Below are positions 8,997-19,132 of a stretch of 64,000 nucleotides of DNA, piece after piece. Every line of letters starts with the position of its first letter. The stretch's first letter is position 1. Source of the DNA: an uncultured Rhodobacterales bacterium (GTDB lineage: Bacteria; Pseudomonadota; Alphaproteobacteria; Rhodobacterales; Rhodobacteraceae); the NCBI GenBank assembly GCA_903845215.1, contig CAIMWI010000012.1, positions 42,385 to 106,384 of the forward strand. Direction: 5' to 3'. The position numbers were made by a program, and so were the translations under genes. Under the pieces are notes generated by a model. The model saw nothing but the letters and a program-made list of their open reading frames with translations. It searched no databases and was not told the origin of the DNA.

Positions 8997-10145
8997 CTAG
9001 ACACGCGTTAGGGTTGCCAAGAAAAAGCCATCCCCACCTTCAATCGGCGAAAACCGCTTTTGGGTTTTGCCAAGCCAGCCTGTATGCTGGGCTAAAAAGG
9101 CCGCAACCCGCGCCTCGTTCTCTTCGGTCAAAAGTGAACAGGTGACATAGGCCAATGTGCCACCATGCCGAACAAGCGGGGCCGCCATATCCAAAATCTG
9201 GGCTTGCAGCGCGCAAAGTTCGGCCAGTCGCGCTGGGGTCAAGGCCCATTTGCCAACCGGATCGCGCCGCCATGAACCAGAGCCTGAACAAGGCACATCC
9301 GTCAGTACGATATCGTAGGGCTTGGTCTCGGCCGGCTGGGCAGTGATCAAGATGCGTTGGCCTGCGCGGGCCGCGCGGGTTGGCAAATCGGCCATACGGG
9401 CAGCAAAGGCGTCATGCGCCCATACTTTTGCGCCCCGTGCTGCCAAAGCCAAAGCCTTACCGCCGCCCCCTGCACAGTAATCTAAAACCTTCATATTCGG
9501 CGTCAGATAAAGACTTGCGACAACCGCTTGGCTAGAGGCATCTTGCAATTCGACAAGACCCGTCTGGTAAGCCTTACTGGATTGAATTTTCCGTGCGTTT
9601 TCGGTGACTTCCAGGCCGGTATGCACCCAACTGACCGGCTGGGTTTCTATCGCGTCTTCGGCAAGAACGATCCGCGAATCTTCGCGCGTGATACGGGCCA
9701 GATTGACGCGCAAAAACACCGGCGCACGGTGTTGCAGGGCTTGCAAAATCGGCTCAAATTCTGCGCCAAGCGACGCTTGCAGCTTTGGCCCCAGCCATGG
9801 CGGGCAATCCAAAGCGTCAAAACCGCTTGGAACTTGGCCCTCGTCTTGCGCCATTACTTTTGCGGGGGCATGTCCTTCGCCGGTGAACAAGGCGTCTATA
9901 TCCCCGCCCAAAGCCCGCAATCCGCCCAAAGCCAAGCCGCGCCCGGTTAACCCACCCCCATAAGCGGCAAAAGACGCCCTGCACCGCAGCGCATCATAAA
10001 CAAGATCACGGATCGACGCCCTATCCCCCGACCCTGCAAAGCGGTTTGCTCGTCCCCAATTGGTCAGCACGAATTCAGCGGATTGGCCCAAAAGGATCTG
10101 ATCCAAAACGTCAATCGCGGCAGAGATGCGGGCAGCAGGCGTCAT
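8997..10145 (-). CDS. RsmB/NOP-family RNA (cytosine-5-) methyltransferase
   Basis: SAM-dependent enzyme predicted to methylate a cytosine in rRNA. In 382 residues it has an N-terminal RsmB-like region (SAEFVLTNWGRANRF), the SAM-binding motif DYCAGGGGKALALA, the motif IV TDVPCSGSGSWRRDP with the release cysteine, and motif VI YVTCSLLTEENE with the catalytic cysteine. Both catalytic cysteines of the m5C family are therefore present. It could be RsmB itself or a paralogue; the exact target base cannot be read from sequence. It lies 42 bases after guaB on the same strand and may be co-transcribed with it. Confidence 0.88.
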   Translation of the reverse strand: MTPAARISAAIDVLDQILLGQSAEFVLTNWGRANRFAGSGDRASIRDLVYDALRCRASFAAYGGGLTGRGLALGGLRALGGDIDALFTGEGHAPAKVMAQDEGQVPSGFDALDCPPWLGPKLQASLGAEFEPILQALQHRAPVFLRVNLARITREDSRIVLAEDAIETQPVSWVHTGLEVTENARKIQSSKAYQTGLVELQDASSQAVVASLYLTPNMKVLDYCAGGGGKALALAARGAKVWAHDAFAARMADLPTRAARAGQRILITAQPAETKPYDIVLTDVPCSGSGSWRRDPVGKWALTPARLAELCALQAQILDMAAPLVRHGGTLAYVTCSLLTEENEARVAAFLAQHTGWLGKTQKRFSPIEGGDGFFLATLTRV

Positions 10146-10187
10146 GGCGGCAAGCTCCTAATATGGCGATTTTGCGCCAACATGCCC

Positions 10188-11687
<1,500 letters not shown>

Positions 11688-11744
11688 TCACTTCGCGTGC
11701 GAAATGGCAAGGGTGTTTGGCTGAGATTTGCGAAAGGGCGGGCG

Positions 11745-12440
11745 ATGCGGGTGGCTATTGTGGAAAATACCAAGATCACCCACCACGGGCAGGTCGGCGT
11801 GGCCCTGCATGAGGTGGCGGCCTTGGTGGATGTGTACCGCCCGTTTCGCGATGGGGTCTTGCCGGAAGTGGGAAGTTTTGATGCCCTGATCAGCTTTGGG
11901 GGCGAGCAATCAGCACTGGACGATCACCTGCACCCCTACCTCCCCCGCCTTGGTGCGCTTATGGCGGAAAGCTCGGCCGCAGGTGTGGCGGTCTTGGGCA
12001 TCTGTCTTGGCGCGCAGGTGTTCGCACGCGGATTGGGCGCACAAAACCACCTTGGCACGGCACAAGAATTCGGCTGGTGTGCGATCACCTTGCAGCCAGC
12101 AGCACGGCTTGATCCGGTTCTGGGCACCCTACCCGATCAGTTTGATAGTTTCCAATGGCACTCCGACACGTTCACTTTGGCAACCGAATCGGTTCACCTA
12201 GCCACATCACCCGTTGCAGGGGTGCAATGCTTTCGTCACGGCCGCGCCGGCTACGGCATGCAATTCCATTTTGAGGCTTCTTGCGCTGTCGCCCGCGACT
12301 GGGCCCGCACGTTCCCCGCATTAAGCGAAAAGATGCACCCCGGTTGGGCCCAGGTTCTGCCCCAACGCGAACGCACCCAAGGTGCCCAAGCCGATGCCCA
12401 CGGCCTCGCCCTCGCCCGCGCTTGGGTTAAACTTATCTAA
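11745..12440 (+). CDS. Class I glutamine amidotransferase-like protein
   Basis: A free-standing GATase1 domain of 231 residues, related to the amidotransferase part of GMP synthase. The nucleophile cysteine is in VLGICLGAQVFARGLG, and the His-Glu pair is in MQFHFEAS. No synthase domain is attached and none is adjacent, so the ammonia acceptor is unknown; many such proteins are annotated only as GMP synthase-like, and some are gamma-glutamyl hydrolases. The ATG at 11745 starts MRVAIVENTK after a GGGCGGGCG purine-rich stretch; a longer frame from 11697 looks non-coding. It is convergent with the PhyH gene. Confidence 0.78.
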   Translation: MRVAIVENTKITHHGQVGVALHEVAALVDVYRPFRDGVLPEVGSFDALISFGGEQSALDDHLHPYLPRLGALMAESSAAGVAVLGICLGAQVFARGLGAQNHLGTAQEFGWCAITLQPAARLDPVLGTLPDQFDSFQWHSDTFTLATESVHLATSPVAGVQCFRHGRAGYGMQFHFEASCAVARDWARTFPALSEKMHPGWAQVLPQRERTQGAQADAHGLALARAWVKLI

Positions 12441-12463
12441 AACTTGCCAGAATCCGATATAAT

Positions 12464-12516
12464 CCCCCGCACCCCCCCTTTCATATTTGCCCAAATATCC
12501 CACGGGGGTGCGGGGG
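12464..12516. repeat. Intergenic element copy A with 13-bp inverted repeat at a convergent junction
   Basis: CCCCCGCACCCCC (12464-12476) and its exact inverse GGGGGTGCGGGGG (12504-12516) flank a loop that carries the shared 23-base core (12479-12501: TTTCATAT, one variable base, then TGCCCAAATATCCC counted with overlap of the listed copies). It lies between the ends of the amidotransferase gene and the PhyH gene. The hairpin could end transcription in both directions. Related copies are at 14500, 28527 and, more weakly, 54339. Confidence 0.75.
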
Positions 12517-12538
12517 TGTGAAACCCCCGCTCTCACCT

Positions 12539-13330
12539 TTAGCCGCCAAGCAGCACGGGAAACCAATCCTCGCGCAGCCTTTGCCCCGCCACCATCGCAT
12601 GCCCCGGAAACGGCGGAGAGGTTTTTCCCGGCCGTTCAACGTAACGTGCGTCTTCGCCCACCAACCGCAGCGAAAAGGCGCGCCGTCGGGTGCCTGCCAC
12701 ATTGCCACGCGCGCCGTGCAGCGTGCGGTAGTCAAAGGCCACAGCATCCCCCGGCTCCATCGGCCATTCCAAAATGCGCATCCCTTCGGCATCAGGATCG
12801 GGGACGGGCATATATTTGTCAGGATCGGGATAAAACGATGTGTCTGACAGCCACCGCTTGGGCAAAACCTCTTTAGGCCATAGATGACTGCCCGCCACAC
12901 AGCGCAACGAGGCATCGCTCACAGGGTCAACCGGGCTCCAAAAGCTAATCGTCTGACGCCCTTCGACGAAGTAATAGGGTCCGTCTTGGTGCCATGGTGT
13001 GGGTTTGGCCGTGCCGGGTTCTTTGACCAGCACATGATCGTGAAACATCTGAACCCGCGAGCTTTGCATCAGATGCGCGGCGACACGGGCCACATCGGAA
13101 TTATAGATCACATCGCAAAATTCTGGAATGCGCTGCCAGTTGCAATAATCGTCAAAAAATCGACCCGCTTCTCCGGGTTTAAGGTTTTCCGCCCCATAAG
13201 GGCCCGGTTCGGCCATGTTCCGCTCGATCCCTGCGGTGATCTGTGGCACCCAGTTTTTCCAAAGGCCCTTGACCAAAACAACCCCGTCGCGCTGAAACGC
13301 TTCGACCATATCTGCGGTAACTGTGACCAT
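12539..13330 (-). CDS. Phytanoyl-CoA dioxygenase (PhyH) family protein
   Basis: Predicted non-haem Fe(II)/2-oxoglutarate oxygenase of 263 residues. The iron ligands are visible as WHQDGP (His114, Asp116) and LHGARGN (His205), and a downstream arginine in FSLRLVGED could bind 2-oxoglutarate. The start at 13330 has a strong GGAGG seven bases before the ATG; a longer open frame upstream of it is not supported. The substrate is unknown: the family hydroxylates lipids, phosphonates, ectoine and other small molecules. It stands alone, divergent from glk, and is followed by intergenic element copy A. Confidence 0.85.
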   Translation of the reverse strand: MVTVTADMVEAFQRDGVVLVKGLWKNWVPQITAGIERNMAEPGPYGAENLKPGEAGRFFDDYCNWQRIPEFCDVIYNSDVARVAAHLMQSSRVQMFHDHVLVKEPGTAKPTPWHQDGPYYFVEGRQTISFWSPVDPVSDASLRCVAGSHLWPKEVLPKRWLSDTSFYPDPDKYMPVPDPDAEGMRILEWPMEPGDAVAFDYRTLHGARGNVAGTRRRAFSLRLVGEDARYVERPGKTSPPFPGHAMVAGQRLREDWFPVLLGG

Positions 13331-13519
13331 GTGATCCTCCAAACTTTGCCTGACAGTCTTGGCACGGGTGGCCTGGGGTTTCAAACCCTCTCTGCGGGGC
13401 GCAAAATGCCGCATTCGGGCGCGATTTGGTCTTGTGTCTAGGGGGGTGAAAAGGCCAAAAGATCGGCAAATCTGACCTTGCGGCCCAAGCACAGCGGCCC
13501 TGACTGAAAAAGGTGACCC

Positions 13520-14482
13520 ATGACAGCTATCCTCGCCGATATCGGCGGCACCAATACCCGCGTGGCTTTGGCCGACGGATCTGTGGTGCGGCCCAATTCG
13601 ATCGCCAAGTTTGCCAACGCGGGGTTTGACAGTTTGGAGCCGATCCTGACGCGCTATTTGGCCGAGGCAGGCATCGCAAGCGTCGAAGGCGCTTGTATTG
13701 CTGCGGCAGGCCCCGTGCGCAATGGCGTGGCCGAGATGACAAACCTGTCTTGGGTGATCGACCATGCCCAACTGACCCGCGCCACAGGGGCCAAGCAGGT
13801 CGCCATTTTGAACGATTTGCAAGCGCAGGGTCAGGCCCTAAGCCATATTGCCCCCAGCTATTTGCGATCGGTCGTCGCAGGGTCTGCCGTGCCCAATGCC
13901 GCGATGCTGGTGGTGGGTTTGGGGACGGGCGTGAATGCAGCACCCGTGCACAACACGCCTTGGGGGCGCGTGGTGCCCCCGTCGGAATGTGGCCATGTCT
14001 CGATGCCCATCCGCACGGCCCGCGATCTGGCACTGGCCCAGTTCATTGAAAGCTATGGCCCCGAAGCGCATGGCTTTGCTGGCGTCGAAGATGCGCTGGC
14101 GGGGCGGGGTTTGGAACATGTCTATGCCTTTGTCACGCAAGAGGCGGGAAAACTGAACGCTCAAACTTCGGGCCAGATCATGGCGGATTTGGGCAAAGCC
14201 GATCCCTTGGCGCGCGAAGCGGCCAAGCTTTACATTCATATCCTTGGATCAACCTTGGGCAATCTGGCCCTAACCCACCTGCCCTATGGCGGTATTTTCT
14301 TGATCGGCGGAATGGCGCGTGCCCTAACCCCCTATATGGCCGAAATGGGCTTGGCCCAGTCGCTGACCGACAAGGGCCGTTTTGGCACTTTCCTGTCCAG
14401 TTTTCCGGTTTGGGTGGTTGAGGATGACTATGCTGCCCTGACGGGTTGTGCCGCTTATCTTGCCAATGGCGGGCAAGGCTGA
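13520..14482 (+). CDS. glk: Glucokinase
   Basis: ATP-dependent phosphorylation of glucose at position 6. The 320-residue protein belongs to the bacterial Glk family and not the ROK family: it has LADIGGTNTRVAL at the N-terminus (phosphate loop), AILNDLQAQG with the catalytic aspartate, GLGTGVNA, and PSECGHVSMP. The ATG at 13520 has GGTGACCC before it. A 189-base spacer separates it from the divergent PhyH gene. It is followed by intergenic element copy C and the convergent esterase gene. Confidence 0.92.
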   Translation: MTAILADIGGTNTRVALADGSVVRPNSIAKFANAGFDSLEPILTRYLAEAGIASVEGACIAAAGPVRNGVAEMTNLSWVIDHAQLTRATGAKQVAILNDLQAQGQALSHIAPSYLRSVVAGSAVPNAAMLVVGLGTGVNAAPVHNTPWGRVVPPSECGHVSMPIRTARDLALAQFIESYGPEAHGFAGVEDALAGRGLEHVYAFVTQEAGKLNAQTSGQIMADLGKADPLAREAAKLYIHILGSTLGNLALTHLPYGGIFLIGGMARALTPYMAEMGLAQSLTDKGRFGTFLSSFPVWVVEDDYAALTGCAAYLANGGQG

Positions 14483-14499
14483 CGTCTTCGCCTCCGGCG

Positions 14500-14522
14500 G
14501 GGATATTTGAGCACATATGAAA
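14500..14522 (-). repeat. Intergenic element copy C
   Basis: GGGATATTTGAGC followed by ACATATGAAA is the inverse complement of the core found at 28542-28564, differing at one of 23 positions. It is preceded by CCTCCGGCGG, as in the other copies. It sits between the ends of glk and the esterase gene, again a convergent junction. Confidence 0.75.
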
Positions 14523-14544
14523 ACAGTTGCGGCAGCGCGGGTCT

Positions 14545-15207
14545 TTAGCGTGGCAAAGTTTGTTGCAGAAAAGCCAAAGCCGTCGCAAGCCCATCTTGGG
14601 CGATTGTGTGGCCTGACCCTTGCATGACATGGGCATAGGTATCAAAACCAGCCGTCGATAAGGCATTACAGGTGGCCGTCATCTCAAAGAATGGCACCAC
14701 GTCGTCTTGATCACCGTGCAGCACAAGAACCGGAGGTTTGACGACCGCCTCGCCTGCCAGACGTTCTGGCTGCAGCAACTGGCCGGATATGGCTATGACG
14801 GATGCAAAGGGTGACGTGCGGCGCGGGGCCATATGCAGGCTAAGCATGGCACCTTGCGAGAAGCCCACCAAGCCAACAGCTTGCGGTTCCAGACCTTCAT
14901 AAGCCATACGCTGATCGACAAAACTGGCCAAATCAAGGGTTGACCGCTCTAATCCAGATGCGGCCTGTGCTGGGGTGGAACCGTCAAATCGGGGGATGGG
15001 AAACCACTGGCGCCCAAAGGGCGCACCGGGCAAACGCTCGGCGGCATCGGGGGCGACAAAGGCCGTATCGGGCAGGTGTGGGCCAAGCACATCGGCCAAG
15101 CTGAGCAGATCTGACCCATCAGCCCCATAGCCATGCACAAAGACCACAAGGCTTTTGGCTGTGCCTGAGAGTGCCGCCTTACGGCCGAATCGAAGAACTC
15201 TGCTCAC
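14545..15207 (-). CDS. Alpha/beta hydrolase, carboxylesterase/phospholipase type
   Basis: A 220-residue cytoplasmic serine hydrolase of the Abhydrolase_2 (acyl-protein thioesterase/carboxylesterase) family. The oxyanion region is VVFVHGYGADG, the nucleophile elbow is GFSQGAML, the acidic residue is in LHGDQDDVVPF, and the catalytic histidine is in GSGHTI. The start is a GTG at 15207 that overlaps the stop of the upstream glycosylase gene by GTGA, so the two are translationally coupled. The physiological substrate is unknown. Confidence 0.87.
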   Translation of the reverse strand: MSRVLRFGRKAALSGTAKSLVVFVHGYGADGSDLLSLADVLGPHLPDTAFVAPDAAERLPGAPFGRQWFPIPRFDGSTPAQAASGLERSTLDLASFVDQRMAYEGLEPQAVGLVGFSQGAMLSLHMAPRRTSPFASVIAISGQLLQPERLAGEAVVKPPVLVLHGDQDDVVPFFEMTATCNALSTAGFDTYAHVMQGSGHTIAQDGLATALAFLQQTLPR

Positions 15208-15845
15208 GTTATCCCCTCACGACGTTTTGCCACGCGGTAGTAAGACCAAAGCGCGCGCGCGGCAACCGCGCGCCAGGGGCTCCACCGTTGGGAAAGATCC
15301 GCCAGCGCCTTGGCCGTGGGGCGAAGGGGCAGAACATAGGCCAGCCTTACCGCTTCTTGCAGCGCAAGATCGCCGCTGGCAAAGACATCGGCGCGGCCAA
15401 GAGCAAAGATTGCATAGATTTCGGCCGTCCATTGGCCGATGCCTGTCACCGCTGTCAGAGTGGCGATAACTTCGGCGTCCGGGCGCAGCCGCAGCGCGTC
15501 GTAATCAATTCTCGCCTCGGCCAGCGCTTTCACATAGCGCGCCTTTTGCCGCGACAGGCCCAAGGCGCGCAAGTCCGCCTCTGGCGTAGCGGCCACAGCT
15601 TGGGCTAGCGTCAATCCTGCCGCCTTGAGACGCGCCATCAACGCTTGGGCCGAGGCGGTGGAAACCTGTTGTCCCAAGATCGCATCAAGAAGCGCGCCAA
15701 ACCCTTCGGGTGCGTGCCGCAGTGGCAATGGACCGGTTTGCAACAGGATCTGCCGCATGACCGGATCATGGGCGGACAGCCAATCCGCGCCTTCGGTCAG
15801 GCAATCGGGTCCCTGAATGATCCGTCGGGTTGGGGGCTGCGTCAT
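15204..15845 (-). CDS. DNA-3-methyladenine glycosylase II (AlkA type)
   Basis: Base-excision repair enzyme that removes alkylated purines. The 213-residue protein has the helix-hairpin-helix-GPD fold: TAVTGIGQWTAEIYAIFALG is the hairpin, and the catalytic aspartate lies in FASGDLALQEA. It lacks the N-terminal Ada-like or TBP-like domain of E. coli AlkA and matches the short form common in alphaproteobacteria. It is the first gene of a two-gene unit with the esterase. Confidence 0.87.
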   Translation of the reverse strand: MTQPPTRRIIQGPDCLTEGADWLSAHDPVMRQILLQTGPLPLRHAPEGFGALLDAILGQQVSTASAQALMARLKAAGLTLAQAVAATPEADLRALGLSRQKARYVKALAEARIDYDALRLRPDAEVIATLTAVTGIGQWTAEIYAIFALGRADVFASGDLALQEAVRLAYVLPLRPTAKALADLSQRWSPWRAVAARALWSYYRVAKRREGIT

Positions 15846-15944
15846 ACGGGTTTACCTGCATGATCCGATTTTCCAAGACAATCGGTGTTAGGGGCCAAAT
15901 TTCGCCCTTGCTGTGCCGTTCGGCCTCGCTTACGCCTTGCGCGC

Positions 15945-17168
15945 ATGGATAATACCCTTTCCGTTCAAGACAACGACGGACCGGCCCGCCGCAATGTGCT
16001 GGTGCTGGTGGCAGCCCAAGCGATTTTGGGCGCCCAGATGCCGATGATCTTTACCGTTGCAGGCTTGGCTGGCAAGCAATTGGCCCCCAATGCCTGCCTT
16101 GCCACACTGTCCATCAGCGTCATGGTGATCGGATCGATGCTATCGGCCAATCCGTTATCGGCTTTGATGGCACGATTTGGACGGCGTGCAGGATTTGTAG
16201 TTGGGGCACTTGGCGGGGCTTTGGGGGGTGCCGTTGCGGCTTATGGTCTGTCGATCGCCTCTTTTCCGCTGTTTTTGGTGGGAGCGTTTCTGTCGGGCGT
16301 CTACCAATCCTCGCAAGGGTTCTTTCGGTTTGCCGCAGCGGATAGCGCGTCCGATGCCTTTCGACCCAAGGCGATATCTTGGGTCATGGCTGGGGGCTTG
16401 CTTTCTGCCGTGGTGGGGCCGGAACTGGTGAAGGTGACGGCACAAAGTATGGCCGTTCCTTTCTTGGGCACCTATCTGGCCGTGATCGGGTTGAACGCGG
16501 TCGGTGTCTTCTTGTTCGTCGGGCTGAAGATCCCAAAACCCACGCAGCGCATGGGTTCGGCGGGGGGGCGTTCGCGCATGGAAATGCTGCGGTCGCCGCG
16601 GATTTTGGTCGCGGTGATTGTGGGCACGGTGTCTTATGCGCTAATGAATCTTGTCATGACATCCTCGCCGTTGGCGGTGGTCGGTTGCGGGTTTCACACC
16701 GCTGATGCGGCCAATGTTGTTACAGCACATGTGCTGGCCATGTTCATACCATCGTTTTTCACCGGCCACCTGATCGCCCGCTTCGGGGTAGAGCGGGTGA
16801 TGGCTATTGGCCTTGTGATCCTTGCCAGTGCCGGCATCGTCGCTATGGCGGGTGTACAGCTAGAGAATTTCTACCTTGCGCTGATCTTGTTGGGAATTGG
16901 CTGGAACTTTGGCTTCATCGGCGCCACGGCGATGCTGACGGGCGCGCATAGCGTGGAAGAACGCGGCCGGATGCAGGGGTTGAACGATTTTCTGGTCTTT
17001 GGCGGCGTCACTTTGGCCAGTTTTTCGTCAGGCGGGTTGATGAATTGTTCGGGCGGATCAGTGCAGACAGGGTGGCAGGCGGTGAATCTGGCCATGTTGC
17101 CGTTCTTGGTATTGGCCGGAGGGGCGCTGATTTGGCTGGCCCTGCGGCCCAAAGACCGCACCCTTTAG
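15945..17168 (+). CDS. MFS transporter
   Basis: A 407-residue major facilitator with about twelve hydrophobic segments. Features include the loop 2-3 motif MARFGRRAGFVVGALGGA (a motif A variant) and the second-half equivalent IARFGVERVMAIG. The start is taken at 15945 (MDNTLSVQDND), directly before the soluble N-terminus and first segment; a longer frame from 15885 has no clear support. The substrate cannot be inferred. The gene is divergent from the AlkA-type gene and is followed after 58 bases by the DsbA-like gene. Confidence 0.85.
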   Translation: MDNTLSVQDNDGPARRNVLVLVAAQAILGAQMPMIFTVAGLAGKQLAPNACLATLSISVMVIGSMLSANPLSALMARFGRRAGFVVGALGGALGGAVAAYGLSIASFPLFLVGAFLSGVYQSSQGFFRFAAADSASDAFRPKAISWVMAGGLLSAVVGPELVKVTAQSMAVPFLGTYLAVIGLNAVGVFLFVGLKIPKPTQRMGSAGGRSRMEMLRSPRILVAVIVGTVSYALMNLVMTSSPLAVVGCGFHTADAANVVTAHVLAMFIPSFFTGHLIARFGVERVMAIGLVILASAGIVAMAGVQLENFYLALILLGIGWNFGFIGATAMLTGAHSVEERGRMQGLNDFLVFGGVTLASFSSGGLMNCSGGSVQTGWQAVNLAMLPFLVLAGGALIWLALRPKDRTL

Positions 17169-17226
17169 GCCTTGACCACCTTAGCCCATGGGATGACACA
17201 GGGCCAAACATGAAAAAGCGGATATC

Positions 17227-17886
17227 ATGGTAAAGCTCGACATCTTCTCAGACCCGGTGTGCCCTTGGTGCTATCTGGGCAAAGCAAACCTAGATCGCGC
17301 CTTGGCTGCGCACCCCGAACACGCCTTTGAGATTGAATGGCATCCGTTTCAACTGAACCCACAGATGGTGGCCGAAGGCGTGCCAAAGCGCGATTACTTG
17401 GCAGCCCGATTTGGCGGTGTGCAAAAACTGGCCGAGATTCACCAGCGCCTTAAGGATACGGCCGCCGAGTCGGGGGTTGTGATCGACCCCGACGTGCCCC
17501 AACGCATTCCCAATACGCTCAACGCCCATCGGATGATCCACTGGGCGGGGTTGGAAGGGCGGCAAGGGGCGATGGTCACGGCTATCATGCGGGCCTACTG
17601 GGTGCTGGGGCGTGACATTGGCGATCCATCCGTTTTGGCCGATCTTGGGGCCGAGGCGGGGTTTGACCGGGCAGTGGCCGCGCGCTTGCTGGGTTCTGAT
17701 GCGGATCTAGACCTGATCCAACAGCGCGAGGCGCATTCGCGCGCCCGTGGCGTGAATGCTGTGCCAACCTTTTTGATCGCCGGCCAATATGTGCTCTCGG
17801 GGGCGCAAAAGCCCGAGATGTGGGGCCAAGTGATTGAAGACTTGGCGCGGTTGGCCCAAGACGCCGATGGCAAGCCCGATGCTTAA
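17227..17886 (+). CDS. DsbA-family (FrnE-like) oxidoreductase
   Basis: A 219-residue thioredoxin-fold protein with the redox motif CPWC in FSDPVCPWCYLGKA and the cis-proline loop in GVNAVPTFLIAGQYVLSGAQ. No signal peptide is visible, so unlike true DsbA it should act in the cytoplasm, as FrnE and 2-hydroxychromene-2-carboxylate isomerase relatives do. The ATG at 17227 is the first in frame before the strand-forming LDIFSD. The 3' end overlaps the next gene by eight bases, suggesting one operon with the Bcr/CflA-like transporter. Confidence 0.88.
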   Translation: MVKLDIFSDPVCPWCYLGKANLDRALAAHPEHAFEIEWHPFQLNPQMVAEGVPKRDYLAARFGGVQKLAEIHQRLKDTAAESGVVIDPDVPQRIPNTLNAHRMIHWAGLEGRQGAMVTAIMRAYWVLGRDIGDPSVLADLGAEAGFDRAVAARLLGSDADLDLIQQREAHSRARGVNAVPTFLIAGQYVLSGAQKPEMWGQVIEDLARLAQDADGKPDA

Positions 17887-19075
17887 ACCCCTCTCACAGC
17901 GCGAGTTTGTGGCCCTTAACGCCATGCTTTTTGCCACTGTGGCACTATCGATCGATGCAATGCTGCCTGCCTTACCTGCTATTACAGCAGCGCTTAGCCC
18001 TGACGCACCCAATCTGGCGCAATTGGTGGTGACAAGCTTTGTCTTGGGCATGGGGATTGGCACGCTGATCTCGGGCCCCTTGTCTGACGCTTTTGGGCGC
18101 AAACCCGTGTTGATCGGCTGTGCAACGCTGTATCTTTTGGCAACGTTTCTGTGTTTTGCGGCGCCGTCTTTGGAAACGCTGCTGATTGCGCGGGTCTTGC
18201 AGGGGGCGGGGGCAGCTGGGCCGCGGGCGGTGGGCACCGCGATGATCCGCGATCTGTTCAAAGGCCGTGACATGGCAAGGATCGTGTCCTTTGTCATGAT
18301 GATTTTCACCTTGGTGCCTGCGGTGGCCCCGCTTTTGGGCAAGGGTGTTATGGTGGTGGCCGGGTGGCGCGAGATTTTCTTGGTCTTTATGGTGTTCGCG
18401 CTGGTGGTGAACTTGTGGCTCGGCCTGCGCCAGCCTGAAACCTTGGCGATCGGCGCGCGCCGCGCTTTAAGCTTGGGCTTGCTGTGGGATGCCGCAAAAG
18501 AACTTGCCCGCCACCGCGTGGCGCTGATTTCAACAGCCTGCCAAACGCTAACCTCAGCTTGCCTTTTTGCCACGCTGTCGTCGATTCAAGGGATATTCGA
18601 GCAGTATTTCAACCGCGCCGCAGGGTTTCCTTTGTGGTTCACGCTGATCGCCCTTTGCGCGATCAGCGGGTCGTTTGTGAATTCGCGCATTGTGGTGCTG
18701 GTGGGGATGCGTAAGGTGCTGGTCGCGACCTATATTGCCCAAGTGTCTTTGACCTTGGTCATGTTATCAGCCCTTGCCAGCGGCGGGTTAGGCGCTCTTG
18801 CCTTTCCAGCGTTTCTGATCTGGGCCATCGGCATTTTTGCGATGATGGGGCTGACGATGGGCAATCTGAATGCGCTGGCGATGGAAAATCTGGGCCATAT
18901 CGCAGGCTTCGCCTCATCTTTGATCACGGCCATTTCCACCGTGGCTTCGGTTTTACTGGCGATTCCGGTGGGTCAAGCGTTCGATGGCACCCCCCTGCCC
19001 TTGCTTAGCGGGGTTATGGTGTTTTCCAGCTTGGCGCTGATCCTGATTTTGGCAGTGCGCAAAGGCCCTGCGTGA
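17879..19075 (+). CDS. Bcr/CflA-family MFS drug efflux transporter
   Basis: A 398-residue inner-membrane transporter. The N-terminal signature of the Bcr/CflA group is clear: SIDAMLPALPAI, then GPLSDAFGRKPVLIG (motif A), ARVLQGAGAAGPRAVGTAMIRDLF, and later MMIFTLVPAVAPLLG. About twelve hydrophobic segments are present. The ATG at 17879 lies inside the end of the DsbA-like gene (eight-base overlap), which fits the start before LKPLSQREF. The substrate is unknown; relatives export sulfonamide, bicyclomycin or florfenicol. Confidence 0.9.
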   Translation: MLKPLSQREFVALNAMLFATVALSIDAMLPALPAITAALSPDAPNLAQLVVTSFVLGMGIGTLISGPLSDAFGRKPVLIGCATLYLLATFLCFAAPSLETLLIARVLQGAGAAGPRAVGTAMIRDLFKGRDMARIVSFVMMIFTLVPAVAPLLGKGVMVVAGWREIFLVFMVFALVVNLWLGLRQPETLAIGARRALSLGLLWDAAKELARHRVALISTACQTLTSACLFATLSSIQGIFEQYFNRAAGFPLWFTLIALCAISGSFVNSRIVVLVGMRKVLVATYIAQVSLTLVMLSALASGGLGALAFPAFLIWAIGIFAMMGLTMGNLNALAMENLGHIAGFASSLITAISTVASVLLAIPVGQAFDGTPLPLLSGVMVFSSLALILILAVRKGPA

Positions 19076-19087
19076 CGCTTATCCATT

Positions 19088-19116
19088 AGCGCGCGAAGAT
19101 TCGAACCAAGCGCGCT
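19088..19116. terminator. Hairpin between convergent genes
   Basis: AGCGCGC (19088-19094) and GCGCGCT (19110-19116) form a perfect 7-bp stem between the ends of the Bcr/CflA-like gene and the penicillin acylase gene. There is no clear T-run, so termination is only a possibility. The loop contains ATTCGAACC, which on the minus strand resembles a tRNA T-loop. Confidence 0.4.
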
Positions 19117-19132
19117 TAGGCGTTCCCCCGTT

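Noticed and set aside
11697..11744. Longer start for the glutamine amidotransferase-like gene
   Set aside because: The added residues are unlike the family, and MRVAIVEN at 11745 matches the usual start.
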